The notes: a model not told the origin generated them from the sequence alone. Positions 24,456 to 37,850 are shown, counted from the first letter of the stretch. The stretch: 64,000 bases of DNA from Aurifilum marmelostoma (GCA_027559495.1 JAMXSV010000004.1:1043001-1107000), one strand, 5' to 3'. Made by a program: numbers and translations.

Positions 24456-25313
24456 GAAGTGGCCATAGCTGTGGTGGTGACTGCTGGGGTCAACGACGTT
24501 CTTGTCTCCGTGCTGGAACGCGTTGTTGAAGTGGGCGTGGCCGAAAGGCTGACAGTTGTGGTGCAAGTCCTGACTGTTGTCTGCAGGACCCCAAGGACTC
24601 GAGGCCCAAGGTGAGGAATACTGAGCACCTGGTCCGTCCATGTTCTGCTCGCGATAGGCGGGAGTGACGGGGCGGCCCACCATGGCGGCAGGACCGGTGG
24701 GCACAGGCCGAGCAGCCTCACGGCCACGATCAAGGGCCCGCTGAGCTGCCTTCTGGTGACGGTTGGGGTAGGAGGCCAGATTGGTCAGAGCCTTGACGCT
24801 GTGGTGGCGGATATCACCAGACCACTGGCTATCCTCCTCTCCCCTGACATTCCCATCCCGGACTGGCGTGACTTGAATCTGGGGGACTTGGATGTGTCTG
24901 TCCCCGGCAGGCACCTCGTAGAGCGGCGTGGATGGCTTTGACATGTCCATCAGGGCTTCAGTGGCGAGTTGTTCCTGGGGTGTCAGACGGGCAACAGGGC
25001 CGACAGCACGTTCGTCGTTCTGCTGTAGGGGGAAATACTCCCTCATAACAGTGGCAGTGGATGGCAGGGTGGGCTGATAGAACTCGTAGGGCGAGTTGGC
25101 CTGGAGGAACTGGTCCAAGGCGGTGATGTCGTCCGGGACGAAGGGGGGATGCCTCTGGGCACGATCCCTCTGGGCAGGGGGTGGTAGCTGGGTGGCAATC
25201 TGGGGATTCAAGACAGAGCCGAAGGTGGTGTAGGTGGTCGTCTGCCGACACGGCTGCTGGCCCTCGGCGGGTTTTGCTGACTTGGAACTGGAACCAGAGG
25301 ACGGCGTGTCCAT
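23064..25313 (-). CDS. large Gln/Pro/Asn-rich hypothetical protein
   Basis: Single coding exon, 749 residues from the ATG of MDTPSSG. The transcript probably has upstream leader exons: a 73-nt intron at 25368..25440 (GTAAGC donor, CTAAC branch, GCGCAG acceptor), and before it an exon at 25548..25441 after a strong polypyrimidine acceptor. Both exons stay in frame with the coding region (reading LEVERNYLLQHQGV...), but no ATG precedes MDTPSSG for several hundred bases, so I start there. The N-terminal third has mixed composition. The middle carries an 11-residue Asn run and many MPQPxMPQP-type repeats. The C-terminal 230 residues look folded and helical (WDQRFEELRQRVRNKELG), then a CAG-encoded Gln run. 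No known domain recognised. Composition suggests a transcriptional co-regulator or other nuclear protein, which is inference only. Confidence 0.8.
23140..23171. repeat. (CTG)n, coding poly-Gln
   Basis: Trinucleotide run encoding about ten Gln residues near the C-terminus of the minus-strand Q/P/N-rich protein. Confidence 0.9.
24419..24455. repeat. (GTT)n, coding poly-Asn
   Basis: Twelve near-perfect trinucleotides encoding 11 consecutive Asn on the minus strand, in the middle of the Q/P/N-rich protein. The tract is pure, so it is likely to be polymorphic. Confidence 0.9.
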
Positions 25314-28300
25314 AGCTGTCACCTCCAAGACTGGGTCGGGGTCTGGGTCTGTGAGCTCCTGACGGTACTGCGCTACCCCCTCGAGTTAGACCTGTGCACG
25401 GCATTGGCAGTAAAGTAACGGTGATGCATGTGCTGCTTACCTGATGCTGTGCAGCGGTCGTACTAGACACGCCTTGGTGTTGCAGAAGGTAATTGCGTTC
25501 AACCTCGAGAGGAGGCGCGAACAAGTGACGATGCTGTCTAGGCACAGGCTGCAGAGAGGAAGAAGGAAGAGGTCGGAGGGAAGGAAGAAGAAGAAGAGAG
25601 AAGAAGGAGGAGGGGGGAAGAAGAACGATCTGGTGTCCGAGGCTGTAGGCGTCAGGAGAAAGGAAGGAAGTGCAGGCAGCAGACCTATGTTGAGGGATAG
25701 CAGGGAAGGAACAATGATGTCGACGGTGCCCTTGATGCCCTGTACTCTGTGGTCTGATGGCCACAGCCCTCAGTCAGTCAATGGCTTTCCACCTATGATT
25801 TGATATGGTAGGCAGAGGAGGGTCCAACAGGTAAACAGTGTGGCTGCTGCTGGCCCCCTTTCGTGACTATGCTGTGATGTTGTGTGTGTGTTTACAGGCA
25901 GGGAAGTGGGCTTTAGTCAACGCGTTCTCCTGTGGGAGAGGAAAAGAAGGTGACGCGTTGTCGGGTGTGGGTCTGGACTGAAGGTGGTGAAAGGTAAGGA
26001 AGGCTGACTGAGGGCCAAAGGAGGGGGTTCCTTGAGAGTGCGGGGGAGGAGACTCAAATAAGGAGGTGACTGGCTGTCACTCTGTCGTCGTTTGTTGTTG
26101 TGGTAGCTGTTGATGTTGTCGTCGTTTGCCCCCAGAAAGCCTTGTGGAGGGGAGGGGACAGGGAGTGATGGATGGCTTCAGGCCCAGGTTGACAGGTCAA
26201 AAGACTGGCAGGACAAAAAACTGACAGCTTGACAGCTTAATCACTTGACAGCTCGATAGATCCAAATTGCTTCAGCAGTCACAGTCTTAGCTGCATCAAC
26301 TTGTTTCTTCTGCAGGCCCCGCAAGACAGGATGCTTTCACCACCTGTGAACCCCCCACAGCAGGTAGCCCAGCAGTGATACCCACAGCAGCCTTCACATC
26401 CCCCGCCTTGACTTCCATACACAGGTACCATTCAGAAGAGCTGCCTGTAATTTTTATTTGTTTGTGGAGGTGATGAGCATACCTCGGGGGTCATTTCTAT
26501 GCGCCCAACAACAGTTTCTACAGGTATTGTCCTGCAGCCCCCGTCATGCCAGCATGTAGGTGCGCGGGAGACCTGCCCCCCTCCATGGCCCCCCCTCCTC
26601 ACCACATGTCAGCCACCACCAGGTGCAGTACTTCAATAGATGGCCAGTCTAACAATGCATCAGAGAAACTCGTCAAAAGAAAGCATGCCGATCCCCACCC
26701 CCTTGCACCACCATACATACGGGGCACTCGAGACACTCCCCCGCCACGGGGCGAATGCTCCACCGAAAAGAAAAGAAAGGAAGAGGAAATATGCAAGGGA
26801 AACGAGGGGCTCACAACGTCCGAGAGACCCGCCCAACACCACCCGGGAGCCATTTGTGGTGTTCCTGCAGAAGCAACCTCGTCCAGGGCGGCCGGCAGGT
26901 CGGGAATAAGTGGGTGGGTGCCAGACTGCCTCAGCCGTCAACAGACATCAACCTTTGCAGGAGGCATGCGGTGCGGGATTGGACAGGTCGATTTACCGTT
27001 GCAACGTTGTTGCATTGCCGCCACAACGATCCCACCCCGGGACCTGTCTGTCACTTTGCGTTCCAGGTATTTCTGCAACAGCATGAGCCTCTCGGACCCG
27101 AAGCGATGCCCGCGCACCCACCACCCCCAAAACACCTCGCAGGGTGATAGAGCCCATCCGTCTGCTCGTGGCTGTCTTGCTGTCACCACTTGCATGTCCT
27201 CCCTCTCAAGATGCATGCCCGCATGCCTCTCTGGAAAATGCCTCTCTCCTGGGCCTGTACTGGTTTAGTGCATTACACAAAGCGAGTCATATTGGCCAGC
27301 ACGATGGCCAGGCGTAAACGCGGCAGGGCGTCAACCATGGCCAGAGGGAGGATTGGGCCACGCTGTGCATACGAATCTGACCTTGAAAAACGCCACGTTG
27401 ACGCAGTCCCTGCCGTGCCAGCCTCCTGGACACAAAGGAGGAGGGACAAGTTGACCATCCATGTGAGCAGAATGCACTGCACTGCACTCTAGCACAATAG
27501 CACAGCCTTCTCAAGTATCAGTGCACTCTCGGAGATCAGAGAGACAGCCGTCTGGAGGGGCAAGAGTCATGGTGCTCTGTGTATTATACAGGTGGAAGAA
27601 GTTCAAAGTGGAGGCTTTTTTTTCTTCTTTTTCTTTCTTTCTTTTCTTCCCCCTACCCTGGTCTGATCTGCCCCAGAACTACAGCATTTATGGGTCAAGG
27701 ATTTTGCAGATCCCACACCCCTCCCTGCCTTGGGATCAACAAGTTGTGTTGGTCGTCGTGATGAGAGAGCATAATGATTTCCTAATCGGGCTTTGACTTC
27801 AGTCGAGATGAATTCTATCATAAAGTCTGATCAGACCACTCCACATCTTGGAGGGACAGCAATTGAAGACTTTGTGGTTTTTGTGGTAGGCAGAACAGTC
27901 TGAAATGGCTCTACTGCAACGGTAGTCAGATAGGCAGAGTAAGGAAGAGGACAGCACAGACTGAGCCTTTTTGTCTGGAGGGAACAAGGAACAAGGAACA
28001 AAAAAAAAAAGCACAAAAAAAAAAAAAAAAACAGGAAATTCATGACCCGCATTCATTTCGAGATGCCGTTCAAGATGTTTGCAGCACTATAGGGGTGGAT
28101 CAATCCTGTGGTTTTCAGACTTCACAGTGCCCTCAGGGTTGGTACGCATGGACACCTGCAGATCTGATAAACGGCGCAACGCTCCACTACAGGGTCAACC
28201 CCCTCTGGCCGTGGTCTTGGGGGAGCTATCAGGGCAAGCATGAGTCCTGAGAGCTCATCACCTCGGCATGGAATATATTGGGACGAATGACGAGGGCCCG

Positions 28301-31300
28301 AACAGGATCTTTGCATGCCGGGAAGAGGAGCCGAGGCGTCCAGAGCCGAAGCGATATATGTCTCAGCCCCCCCCTGTGTGGCCGTGGGCTTGCTGCGCGC
28401 ATACAGCTCTTCCCAGAGCCGGTAAGGGTTCCTCCTCGCGCCTTGCGCGGTCTTCCAGCATAGGGTTTTGCCTCATGGCTCATTCGTGTGTCTCGGATGA
28501 TTTTCCAGCTGAGCAGGGGGAGAGGTGGAGGCCGGCCAAACGACAAATGGGAGTGGAAATAGAGCGATAAGCAAAGTCAAAATACACTGCTGGTGATGGG
28601 GTTAAAGTCGTGCAGTATTCCATGAGCCGGTGCCACGGCTATCACATCACCGAGCTGGCCCGTCAGACGAGACAAACCTAGCTGAACAGAGCGGCAGACC
28701 TCTCTCGTTAAAGCTTGTCACCCTTGGCTACGTCCAAATGTCGAGACCGCTTGTCTGCTGAGCGGCACTCTGCAGCCCGCTGCAGTCTTTAATCTCCAGC
28801 ACCGTCAGATGCATGCGGCTTACCTGGGTTGCTGATATCGAAGTAGCAAATGCACCAAGAAAAGGTTATGGTTCTTCATTTCACGGCTTGAGGGACATCC
28901 TTAATCATGGCTATTGTAAATGAGCAGCACTTCGCCTTTGATCGTTCGCGAATGTAAACTGAAAACGGGTGAATTAATCCTTCCTACTTGGTACTGAAGG
29001 TACTTACAAACCCAGTCCCGGGAAGCCAAAAGCCCGGGGATGACTCCCCTGAACAGAGATAATGTCGATTCTCAGAAGAGGCTTCAGCGGCCACCTGCCC
29101 ATTCTTCAAGCTCGAGGCCCACCTTTGCCCTGGTGAGTTCACGACTGGTCGAAGTGTTACCCACGCTTGGATGGATGTGGTTGCATTATTCCCGCCCGAC
29201 ACGGACGAGCAGACCCACCCTGGAACGCTCGGCGTCTTTGGGCAACAGCACCGCGTCCGGGGTTGTTCGACGTGTTCGGCTTCTATGGCCGGCCTGATTC
29301 CACAGTAAGTTTGTGTGTGCGACGTGCCTTTTGCATCGGAGCACAGACGGGAGCGACTCGTCTGTAAACTCTGTGGAGAAAGACAATGCACGAAATGGCG
29401 GGTGCGTCTACCTGGCCAAGTGCATGTACTTTCTTTCGCGTCTGGGCCCAGGCGCCCAAAATTTGTCCGTTAGCAACAAAAGGCCGCCACTGTGCCTAGG
29501 ATTCAGACGTTTCTCTAGATCTGACAGCTGGAGTTGGTACAAGTACCAGCGTGGGTCCGGGTTTTTTTCCCTCTTTCTCTCTGCTGACACCAATCTGCAA
29601 AGCCGTCAGCCAGTAATGCGAGGTCAGAGTGTTGAGACCACGGCGGCCCGGTTGGCAACCCCCCTGGATTCATGAGCGCCTGCAGAGGTGCCGGCTCAGC
29701 CGCCTCACTTGTGCGCTCTGGCGGTCAACGGGGCAAGCTGCGCTCGACGGGCTGTCCCTCTCAGCTCAAGTTCCCATACCGTCTCCGGGTCGCTTGGCGT
29801 CTCGTCTGTAAGAAGGTCAGGGCGTCTCTAGAATCTGTCGTCATGCTAAAGAAAAAAAAAATGCCCCCCATGAGGGCCTCAGCACGTGTCTGGTAGCGGT
29901 CTCAGAATAAGTACTTAGTATGCGACGTCAACGCTCGTCTTGACGAGACGCCTAGGCTGTCTCTTTTTTGTGGAGCCAAATTTTCCGGGAGTAGTGTGAT
30001 CATGTAGTTGACACCTCCCCCTGCTAAGTACTGAAGACCGGGAAAGGATCAGCTCGTAAAGGAGGAGGGGGGAGGGGACTTGCGGCCCGTGGTTTTGATC
30101 CAGAATTAACCCTTGCAAGTTTCGGGAAGCAATGGCACACCAAGACAACCGACAGCTTGTTGGCTATGGATTGAGATGAGGGTCCTTTCAGTGTATGATA
30201 CTTGTCGATGTCCAGTCTTTGTATGCAGCACTAGTGGAGGGACGGACTGACCAGATCAGCTCGAACCCAACAACAAGAGTACGAAATCACACACAGACGG
30301 CGAGAGAAGGGGATGAGCCGGCTGGACGTCGGGTCGACTGTCGACACCATCACATGGCTGACACGGACGACATGGCCGACATGTAACACGGCATGCAGGG
30401 TGGACAGGGAGCGATAGCCCACACTTGATGAGAGGTCACAAGCATCGCCACGTCGACAACTGTCGTGCCCTCGTTGTGGCAGAAGCTCTGTCGAAGCGCC
30501 AACATCTGGACCTCGGGGCCATGTCCGGTGGCCTCGATGCATGCGGCACGAGAAACAGAGCCTGTGCCGCGTCGCATAACGTCTCACGAGCCGCGGAGAT
30601 CGCTGGGAGGGTGAAGTCAGGTACTCGGGACATGGCACGACAGGTGTCCTTTTATCAAAAGAAGCAGCTATGCTCTAGTCCCGACCAGACGGCCAAAAGC
30701 CTGTTACGCGGCCTGCAAGCCCACCACCGGATCGGTCCCGACGACTTGGATTGACGATAGAAAGGGCTGAGAAGATGTGTCGGTAGACCTGGCAGACCAG
30801 TAGGACGCTATGCGGCGATAACGGATTGGAAGCAATGTCTCAGAGCGGGATCTCGAGTGCCCAATGCAGAAAGCAGCCCCGCCCTGCCGGCCACGAGGGC
30901 AGAGGGTACGAAGCGGGTAACGGAGCTGTACCGTCCATGCTGTCGCCGGGCGGGGGGTGGTGGTGGTGGTCGATGGAGGCTCGTTGTTTTCATTTTCCGG
31001 ATGTGGCTTGGGTACTCGTCGCAAGGAGATTGCCAGTTCTAGGCCCTGGGGGGAAGCCCTGCTTCTTGACGTGTCCTGCTCGCCAAGCTGCAGGCTCTCG
31101 ATTGTACTTTACCGTGCGTAGTAAGCGAACGCTCCAGGCATCGCTGATCGGCGGCGCAACTGCATTGTAGCTGAATGAGCGGCATTGACTGAGCGCCCCT
31201 CCCTCGTCATCCCAGTCGTGCCACCGCACGCGTCCGACCGGTGGAGAAAGACCTTCGCTTGGCTCCGTCCTCCGGGGCTGTTGGGCATGTACTACTCCTT

Positions 31301-32084
31301 CCTCGTGGACAGGGAGGGAAGGCAGGAGAATCATGGCCCATGTCCCGCAGCAGGCAACGTTTCCAGCCAGGACCAGGACTAAGAAAGTACTGTGACACAA
31401 CGTCTCCTTCCCCTCACACCGACCCTCTATTCCCGTCGTACAATTCCCCAGCCTTGTCTGGTTGGCTGTGCAGGTGATGTCCGTGCTGCAGAGCACTCGG
31501 ATGGCTCCCTTGGGTAGCGGTAAGGGGGGGCCAGTCGCGTAGCCGAAGGAGTGGTGAGGTGACAAGAGAGAGGAACAGCGCTGCGTGCCAAGGGGCAAGG
31601 AGCTGCTGTGACATCTCTCGTGCGGCGCACAGGTGCTGGCTGGGCTCCGTTTTAGCGTCGTAGCTTAATCAAAGGGCACCACCAGCAGGGAGCTAGAGGT
31701 TACGGCGGCGGTGGAGGTGGTAGACTGGGGCTACAACGCCGGGGAGTCTACTATAGTAGCGTGTGTGTGCTACTCTATGTCTGTGCCAGGCTCCGGTAGG
31801 GGTGTGCCGGGCGCAGGTGTGGGTATATGTAACCCGTCAAGCTCCACCTAAACTCTGGGCCAGCCCAATTCTTTCCCCAGACTCTTCGGCCAAGACAGAG
31901 TACTTACATGCTAAGCTTGGTAGAATACATCTCCATTTCTGTGCAGATCCGCGCTTGTTGTCTGGGGGTCTCGACTCTCTGCTGTCATCCTCTGCCCTTC
32001 TACATGCTCTGACACTACTTTTTCTGCTGATCTTGCTCCCGCCGGATCTTTTTCCTGTCGGGCCCAAGTCTTGACGCACAACGG

Positions 32085-32125
<41 letters not shown>

Positions 32126-32192
32126 ACGACAACGACAAGAACAACGCACGAGCTACCGAGGCCTCAAGAGAAGATATACTCGGCCCGGAAAG
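25314..32192. other. 6.9-kb gene-poor region
   Basis: The first 240 bp hold leader exons of the minus-strand gene. From about 26 to 31.9 kb no frame on either strand combines length, codon bias and splice signals. The longest (26546-27268 plus, 30990-31598 minus) read as random sequence. An A-rich stretch sits at 28000-28031. The final 300 bp form the leader of the bZIP gene. No transposase, reverse transcriptase or terminal repeats recognised. Confidence 0.5.
32082..32137. repeat. (CGA)n run in the bZIP 5' leader
   Basis: About 18 CGA/ACG units with a few substitutions, ending 56 bp before the bZIP start codon, so it is probably in the 5' UTR. GC-rich trinucleotide runs in a leader could form structure that affects translation, but nothing here proves it. 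Confidence 0.85.
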
Positions 32193-33675
32193 ATGAGTTA
32201 CTCACAGGCTCCGTACTACCCCGCCGCGTATCCCCCTTACAACCAATACTCCATGGGCATCTCGCCCATGACACCCTCCAACTCCAACTCTGCCGGGTCG
32301 CAGGAGTTCAATAACATGTCTTCCTCGGTAAGAAGATTCCAGTCTGGAGGCCGTAGTCCACTTCTGAACATGACGCATCGCTTCTCGTTCTTTTGTTTTG
32401 ATTGGGCCGTTGCGGTCTCAATCCTCTTCCTTCTTGTTCCTGGATTTCACGCTTCTTTTTTCTTCGCGCCCCGAAGCCCACTTGACTAGTGGCCATTCGC
32501 CCGTGCCTGGAGCTTACACATGTCTTACTCAGAACCCCTTCGACAATTACCAAGGCGAATTTCAGTTCCAGAACTTCACCAACAATCAATACGTCGGCCC
32601 TGCCTTTGCTGCCCCCCAGCCTGCCCCCTCCTTCTCCTCGAACCCGCCCACGCCTCCCAACAACAATAATCCACAGACGACCATTTTCCAGAATGGCCCA
32701 CCGCAGACCCAACACCATCAACAGCAGCAGCAGCACCAGACGCAGCAGCCGGCTCAGCAGCAGCAACAGCAGCAGGCGCCCCAGCCCCAGCCCCAGCCCC
32801 AGCCCCAGCCCCAGCTCCACCAGCAGCAAATGCCGCTGCCTCAGGACTTTCATGGCGCCGACCTCTCCAACCCTGTCTTCAACCCGGCCCCGTACGTGGA
32901 CGCTCCCGCCGTGACCAAGGTCAATATCGAGCCCAAGAAGGATACGGAACGCAATAGCAACAGCGCCCGAGGCTCGCACTCGGCAGACGAGGAGGAGGAA
33001 GAGGTCATCACCCCGAACCAGGCCAAGCGCAAGGTTCAGAATCGCAATGCGTAAGTGATACATACACGCGACGTACTACATCGGTATCTATTCTAGACCT
33101 CACAGCCCGGCTGACGTCCACTTCTCACCCCTCACAGGCAGCGGGCCTTCCGGGAGCGCAAGGAGCGCCACGTCAAGGACTTGGAGACAAAGGTCGCCGA
33201 CCTGGAACAGGCAAAGTACGAGACCAAGACTGAGAACGAGAAGCTCAAGAAGGACCTGCAAAAGGCCACTACCGAGAATGAGATCCTGCGAGCGACGGCG
33301 GCAGCGGCGCCGCAGGCGACAACCCCCGTCTACAGCGGCTACGGCTACCCCGACTTTGGCCCGACCACAACAGGCCCTATGCACTATAACCCGACCGACT
33401 TCTACACCCGCCTCCTCGCCAACCATCCCGGCAAGCGGCCCAGTCACCGCATCCGCACTACCCCGGACGGCGTCCGCCTTTATGGAGCTGGCGCTACTTG
33501 GGAGTATATCATCGGGCACGATCTCTACAAGCAGGGGCTCGTCGACGTCGGCGACATCAGCAACCGCCTGCGGTACAAGGCCGTGTGCGACGGCCAAGGC
33601 CCAGCCTTTGACGAGAAGACCATCAACTGGGCCATCGAGCAGAGCGTGGGGAGCGGAAGCGATAGGTTGATCTAA
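32193..33675 (+). CDS. bZIP transcription factor, fungal AP-1/Pap1-like
   Basis: Three exons, 32193..32327, 32533..33050 and 33138..33675, sum to 1191 nt in phase and give 396 residues. Intron 1 (205 nt, GTAAGA) is long for this window; intron 2 (87 nt, GTAAGT) cuts the DNA-binding region. Splicing restores the basic region KRKVQNRNAQRAFRERKERH, the Pap1/Yap1-type signature (NxxAQxxFR). A leucine-zipper-like coiled coil follows (LETKVADLEQAKYETKTENE...). The N-terminus is Tyr/Pro/Ser-rich, then a Gln/Pro-rich region with a Pro-Gln dipeptide run. The C-terminal 110 residues (FYTRLLANHPGKRPSHRIRT... YIIGHDLYKQGLVDVGDISN) resemble the conserved tail of Fcr3-like fungal bZIPs. The redox Cys-rich domains of true Yap1 are absent, so oxidative-stress sensing by disulphides is unlikely. 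Nuclear, sequence-specific DNA binding is expected. Confidence 0.92.
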
Positions 33676-33994
33676 AGGCGCTAGGTCACATCCAACGGGA
33701 TTACACACGGTTTTCCCCCCCAAACCCCCAACATCACACTCGCTTTCTTACGACATTACGTAAACGGATGAAAAATGGCGAAGGGGATACTCGACAACTT
33801 GGTGCTGCCGGACCCTACAGCAAGAATGTAGGGGACCGCGAAGCTGAAGCAGCTGAAGTGTTCCCCGGCCCCCCCCCCCCCTTTCTTGCCCATCAACAAA
33901 CAAGTCAAGAGGATCTTTCTGCCTCGCAGCTTTTTCGTTTGACAGGGTGCTTCGGCATTAAACCCGCCTCTACACAATAGGGGCACTTAGCGAG

Positions 33995-34031
<37 letters not shown>

Positions 34032-35438
34032 CTCTTGGAGGCGAAATCTCAGGAGTGAAAGGGACATCACACAGACTTATATGATATTTTAAAGGGCATG
34101 GACTTAAAAAGGGAAGGAAATGGTCGTTCATTGTGGAGAATCTTGTGGAGTTGGCGAAAATCCTTGTGATACTACCGAGAAACCAGCAGTGCTTGGGAGT
34201 GTTCTTGGTAAGGTCTGTTAACTATTGTACTTGCTGCCTTTGATCTGTCTTCATTTCTTTTCTGTTTCTTTGTCTTCTCCGGGTTTACATATTCTCTTTC
34301 GCATGTCTGTTTCTATCTGCCTTTCACATGCTCGCCTCTTTTGTAGGCATGCAATTACTTGGTCTGTTATCTGAGAGGGGTGACCCACGTCCGTCGAAGG
34401 CTTGTATTTACCTGGTCAGTCAGTCTTGTTTCCCAACCTACCAATATCGATCTGGCACTCAAATCAGACCTTGTCAGGTGCCGACTTGTTCGGACCCATG
34501 TCCACCTCGATGCTGTCCTTGGCCCAGCTCCCTTATGGACTGCAAGTTTTTTGTCGTGCATGGCTCGGGATCCTCCTGTGGCCTCCTTTTATCTCTGTCG
34601 TGAGAGCTCATGAGCGCCGTGCATCACCTGGCTAGGTGGATAGATAAATGAGTTCAGGGCCCAACATGTCTCATGGCCAGACACTGGAACGGTACAAAGA
34701 ACTGTATACTTTGGAAGGCAGCCAGTTGAATAAGAAATGCGCTCACATTGCGTCTGATGCTCTATTCTCAGAAATGGAGATCTGCATGCTTCTACCCCTG
34801 GAGATAACTGATCTGTATAATCATGACATTTGTGTGCAGCCCAACATGGCGCCACACAAGGTCAAGGTGATGCATGAGTAGGTGAAAGACCAGCTGAGAC
34901 AAAACAATCAACCAACCTGAAGATGTAATGTCTACAAGCCTCACATGTATTCAAGTATATTCAGAAAACAAAATCGATAGCCCATAACAGTCCCCCTTCC
35001 TGTTCACGAAACCTGTGATGCCTAGCCAAATCTATAACCAACCTACACACCTGGTTTCCCTGTCGTAAGCCCTTATCGTCGTCATATTCATGTGTCAGGT
35101 CACTGCATTTGCACTCATTACTTCTTGTAGAAAGAGGTGTAGCCTCCCTGGTTTCCTGGTTCCGTCCTGCAGCCGTTCAGTAGCTTTGAACCACCATACT
35201 GACGAGAAAGAAACTTGTTGTCACAGAGCTGCGGGCACGCAGGTCTCACATGGGGCTACGTAGCCGATTCGATTGGAGAATTTGGCCACGCATGCGAGGT
35301 GCGACGAGTTGATGCTGCAGCTGCACGAACCGCGCACGGGGTGCCACACGACTCCGCCTGCTTGCTCCTGGGTCTTGGCCTCTTGATCTTCTGCAGCCGT
35401 CCTTTGCCTCTCGTCTCGCACTTTGGTTGGTCTGTCGT
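33676..35438. other. intergenic between convergent genes
   Basis: 3' regions of the bZIP and phosphotransferase genes. Holds a T34 tract at 33998-34031 and C run at 33869-33880. No gene recognised. Confidence 0.55.
33998..34031. repeat. T34 homopolymer
   Basis: Uninterrupted run of 34 T residues about 320 bp after the bZIP stop codon. No flanking element recognised. Confidence 0.9.
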
Positions 35439-36868
35439 TTATTGTGCCTTCTTGTTGCCATTCGCGGTAGGCTCCACGTAGGGATGCTTGATACGCAGGC
35501 ACCAGATGTCGAGGTAGTCGCAGATGGTCACGATCACATCGACTACGAAGGAGCCGTACACACCAATCGAGACGCCCAGCATCAGGAACATGTAGGCGAC
35601 CTGGTACACATCGTCGCCGAGAGCTGAAGGCCAGCCAAGCCAAGGATGTCCGAACTCGTACTGCAACCATGGGCCGAGGGAGTCGAAGACGCCATATGCC
35701 AGGGGAAGGATCAGCACGTTTGTGTACGGAAAGTCGAGCTTGACCAGATGTGCGGTGATCATCTGTCCGACAGAGTAGGCGTTGACCAGGCCGCAGAACA
35801 GGGCAAAGGGGACCAGGTGGTTGTGCAGAATGTTGGGCTGCAGGAGGAGGTAGGACACGATCAGCGCCCAGGTCACAAAGAAGGGCACCAGTCCGACCAG
35901 TGCGTAGCGGCTGCGGTCTCCACGCGCTCGTCGGGCCTTGATGACGTTCCGACAAGACTCGAGCGTGTTCAGACACAAGACCGCGAAGCCTTGCACCAGA
36001 TTCCAATCAGAGAAGGACATGTTATAGACGAAATCCGGGATGAACGGCAGGTGAGGGACACCGATCACCTCGAACATGGAGTTGGCCCAGATATGTCCAC
36101 CGCCAAAGTAGCCCGTGGCTGCGTAGATGATGCAGATAATCAGCACACCCTCGACGGGGCCGTTGACGAGCCCGAGCGTGAGCGTCTTGGTATGGTATTC
36201 GTCCCAGGTCTGGACATAGAAGGTCAGGAGCGCTGCAGCGCCATGTCAGCCGAGATGTTTCTTTTGCTATACGACACAGATTCCTCCTGTGTTCCTCCTT
36301 TCTGTTTCTGGGGAAGATATGACATACAGCAGAACAGCATCGCGACCGTTTTCCATCCCTGACCAAGATTGTTGCATCCTGCGAAGAGCAGAACCTCGAG
36401 GGAGGTGTTGAGGGCATCGACGCCGTGGTCAAAGAGCTCACCAAGGGGTCCGCTCTGGTGGGTGCGGCGTCTAGGAAACAGAGCCTCTGTGTCAGTCTCG
36501 ACCTGCGTCTAGAAGACCCGCGCAACAATTGCCAGGGTGATCGAGAGAATGTTGCACACTTACGCCTGTGTGCCGTCCACGGCATCAAAGGTCTGATACA
36601 GAAACAACCCGATAGCCCAGCTGTAGTAGACCCAGGTGGGACAGTCCTGGTCGAGGTTGGGGTTGAACCAGAGCAGCGTCCAGAAGTTGATGATGACGAA
36701 CATGAAGCCCGTGAGGGTGATCAGGTTCGGAGCCATCCACATGGGGAAACACTTGATGACCACATTTGTGTAGAAAGGCTTGAGGATGTACTTGGACGTG
36801 AGAGAGCGGTCGACTGCCGAGTACTTGTACTCCTTGAGCCCCGGCAGCTTCTCCTGTCGGACGTACAT
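35439..36868 (-). CDS. CDP-choline/ethanolamine phosphotransferase
   Basis: Exons 36868..36564, 36470..36328 and 36232..35439 sum to 1242 nt in phase, 413 residues. Introns of 93 and 95 nt have GTAAGT/GTATGT donors and CTGAC branch points. The CDP-alcohol phosphotransferase signature DG-x2-AR-x8-G-x3-D-x3-D is complete: D98-G99, A102-R103, G112, D116, D120, and it is rebuilt across intron 1. The N-terminus (YVRQEKLPGLKEYKYSAVD) and about seven to ten membrane spans match yeast Ept1/Cpt1 in order and length (about 390-410 residues). The enzyme joins diacylglycerol to phosphocholine or phosphoethanolamine from the CDP carrier, the last step of the Kennedy pathway, in ER/Golgi membranes. Head-group preference cannot be told from sequence alone. 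The start is the first ATG before the conserved N-terminus. Confidence 0.95.
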
Positions 36869-37850
36869 GGCGGCGAGCGAGGTGTCTCTGTGCGATCTGT
36901 GGTACTTTGCCTTGTTGTTACGGGTGTTGCTGGCTGCCGTCGGTCGCCGGTGTCGGTCTGAGATGGGCTGGTCTGCGTCGACGAGAGAGGTGTGCTCAGC
37001 ACGGAGGCATCGGATGGACGAGAATGCTTGGGTGAAGACGAACCAAGGGCAGACGGGATGCAGACTGTATGGGTGAGGACTGAGTGAAAAGAAGAAGAAA
37101 AATGACGACCTCCACCAAAAACGTGGTGGATGCCTTTTTCTTGGTTGTTCGCGACCCGCCAACTTGCACGCGTCTGCTTGCTTCCCCCTGCCAAATTTTA
37201 GCTCTGCCTTGCATGCAGCTCTGACATGGGATTGGACGTCATAGGGTGCGCAAGATCCCGGCACTTGGACTTGGGGCTCTCGTTGGATAACCCGGGAGTC
37301 CCCGCCCCGGGGTTCGAGAGGGTTAGGGCTGTTGAGACCTACACAGTCATAGTACAAGTGCATAGCCGACCAGGATCATTCAACGTGTCCGTAGTCAGCC
37401 AACTGCCGATGATCCACACACCTCGCTCAGCTAAGAACAACGACCGCGTCGAGGGCGCCGCAGCCAGAGAGGCCTACCTCCCTCTTGCATTGATCCTTGA
37501 GGTCAAGAAAAGGCTTCACAAGATACAGCACTGACTTTTTGAGGTCGCGAGATGCATGCACGCACGTCGAGCTCTGGTCAGTCTCGAGCGGGTGGACGCG
37601 AACACGAGGTAATTATGGTGGTGGTATGTGAAGTCCTTTCTCACATCTACAAATACCTGGTCCTGACTGATTAATTTTCTTTTCCTTAAATAGAACTGAG
37701 AGACTCGAGACAAGACTGTGCTGCGCATGTTACATGGCAAAGCGTGAGACTGAGCGTGTGTTCGAATGAAGACTGTCTTGGGATCATCTTTCAATTCTGT
37801 GCTGATTTCTCGAGCTAATGTGCTATGCTACTACTACTACTGTCATCTAC
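36869..37850. other. phosphotransferase promoter region
   Basis: Upstream region of the phosphotransferase gene and downstream region of the sulfotransferase-family gene, both on the minus strand. No gene or RNA recognised. Confidence 0.5.

Noticed and set aside
26546..27268. 240-codon plus-strand frame in the gene-poor region
   Set aside because: Pro/Cys/Arg-rich random-looking sequence without domain, splice signals or third-position bias.
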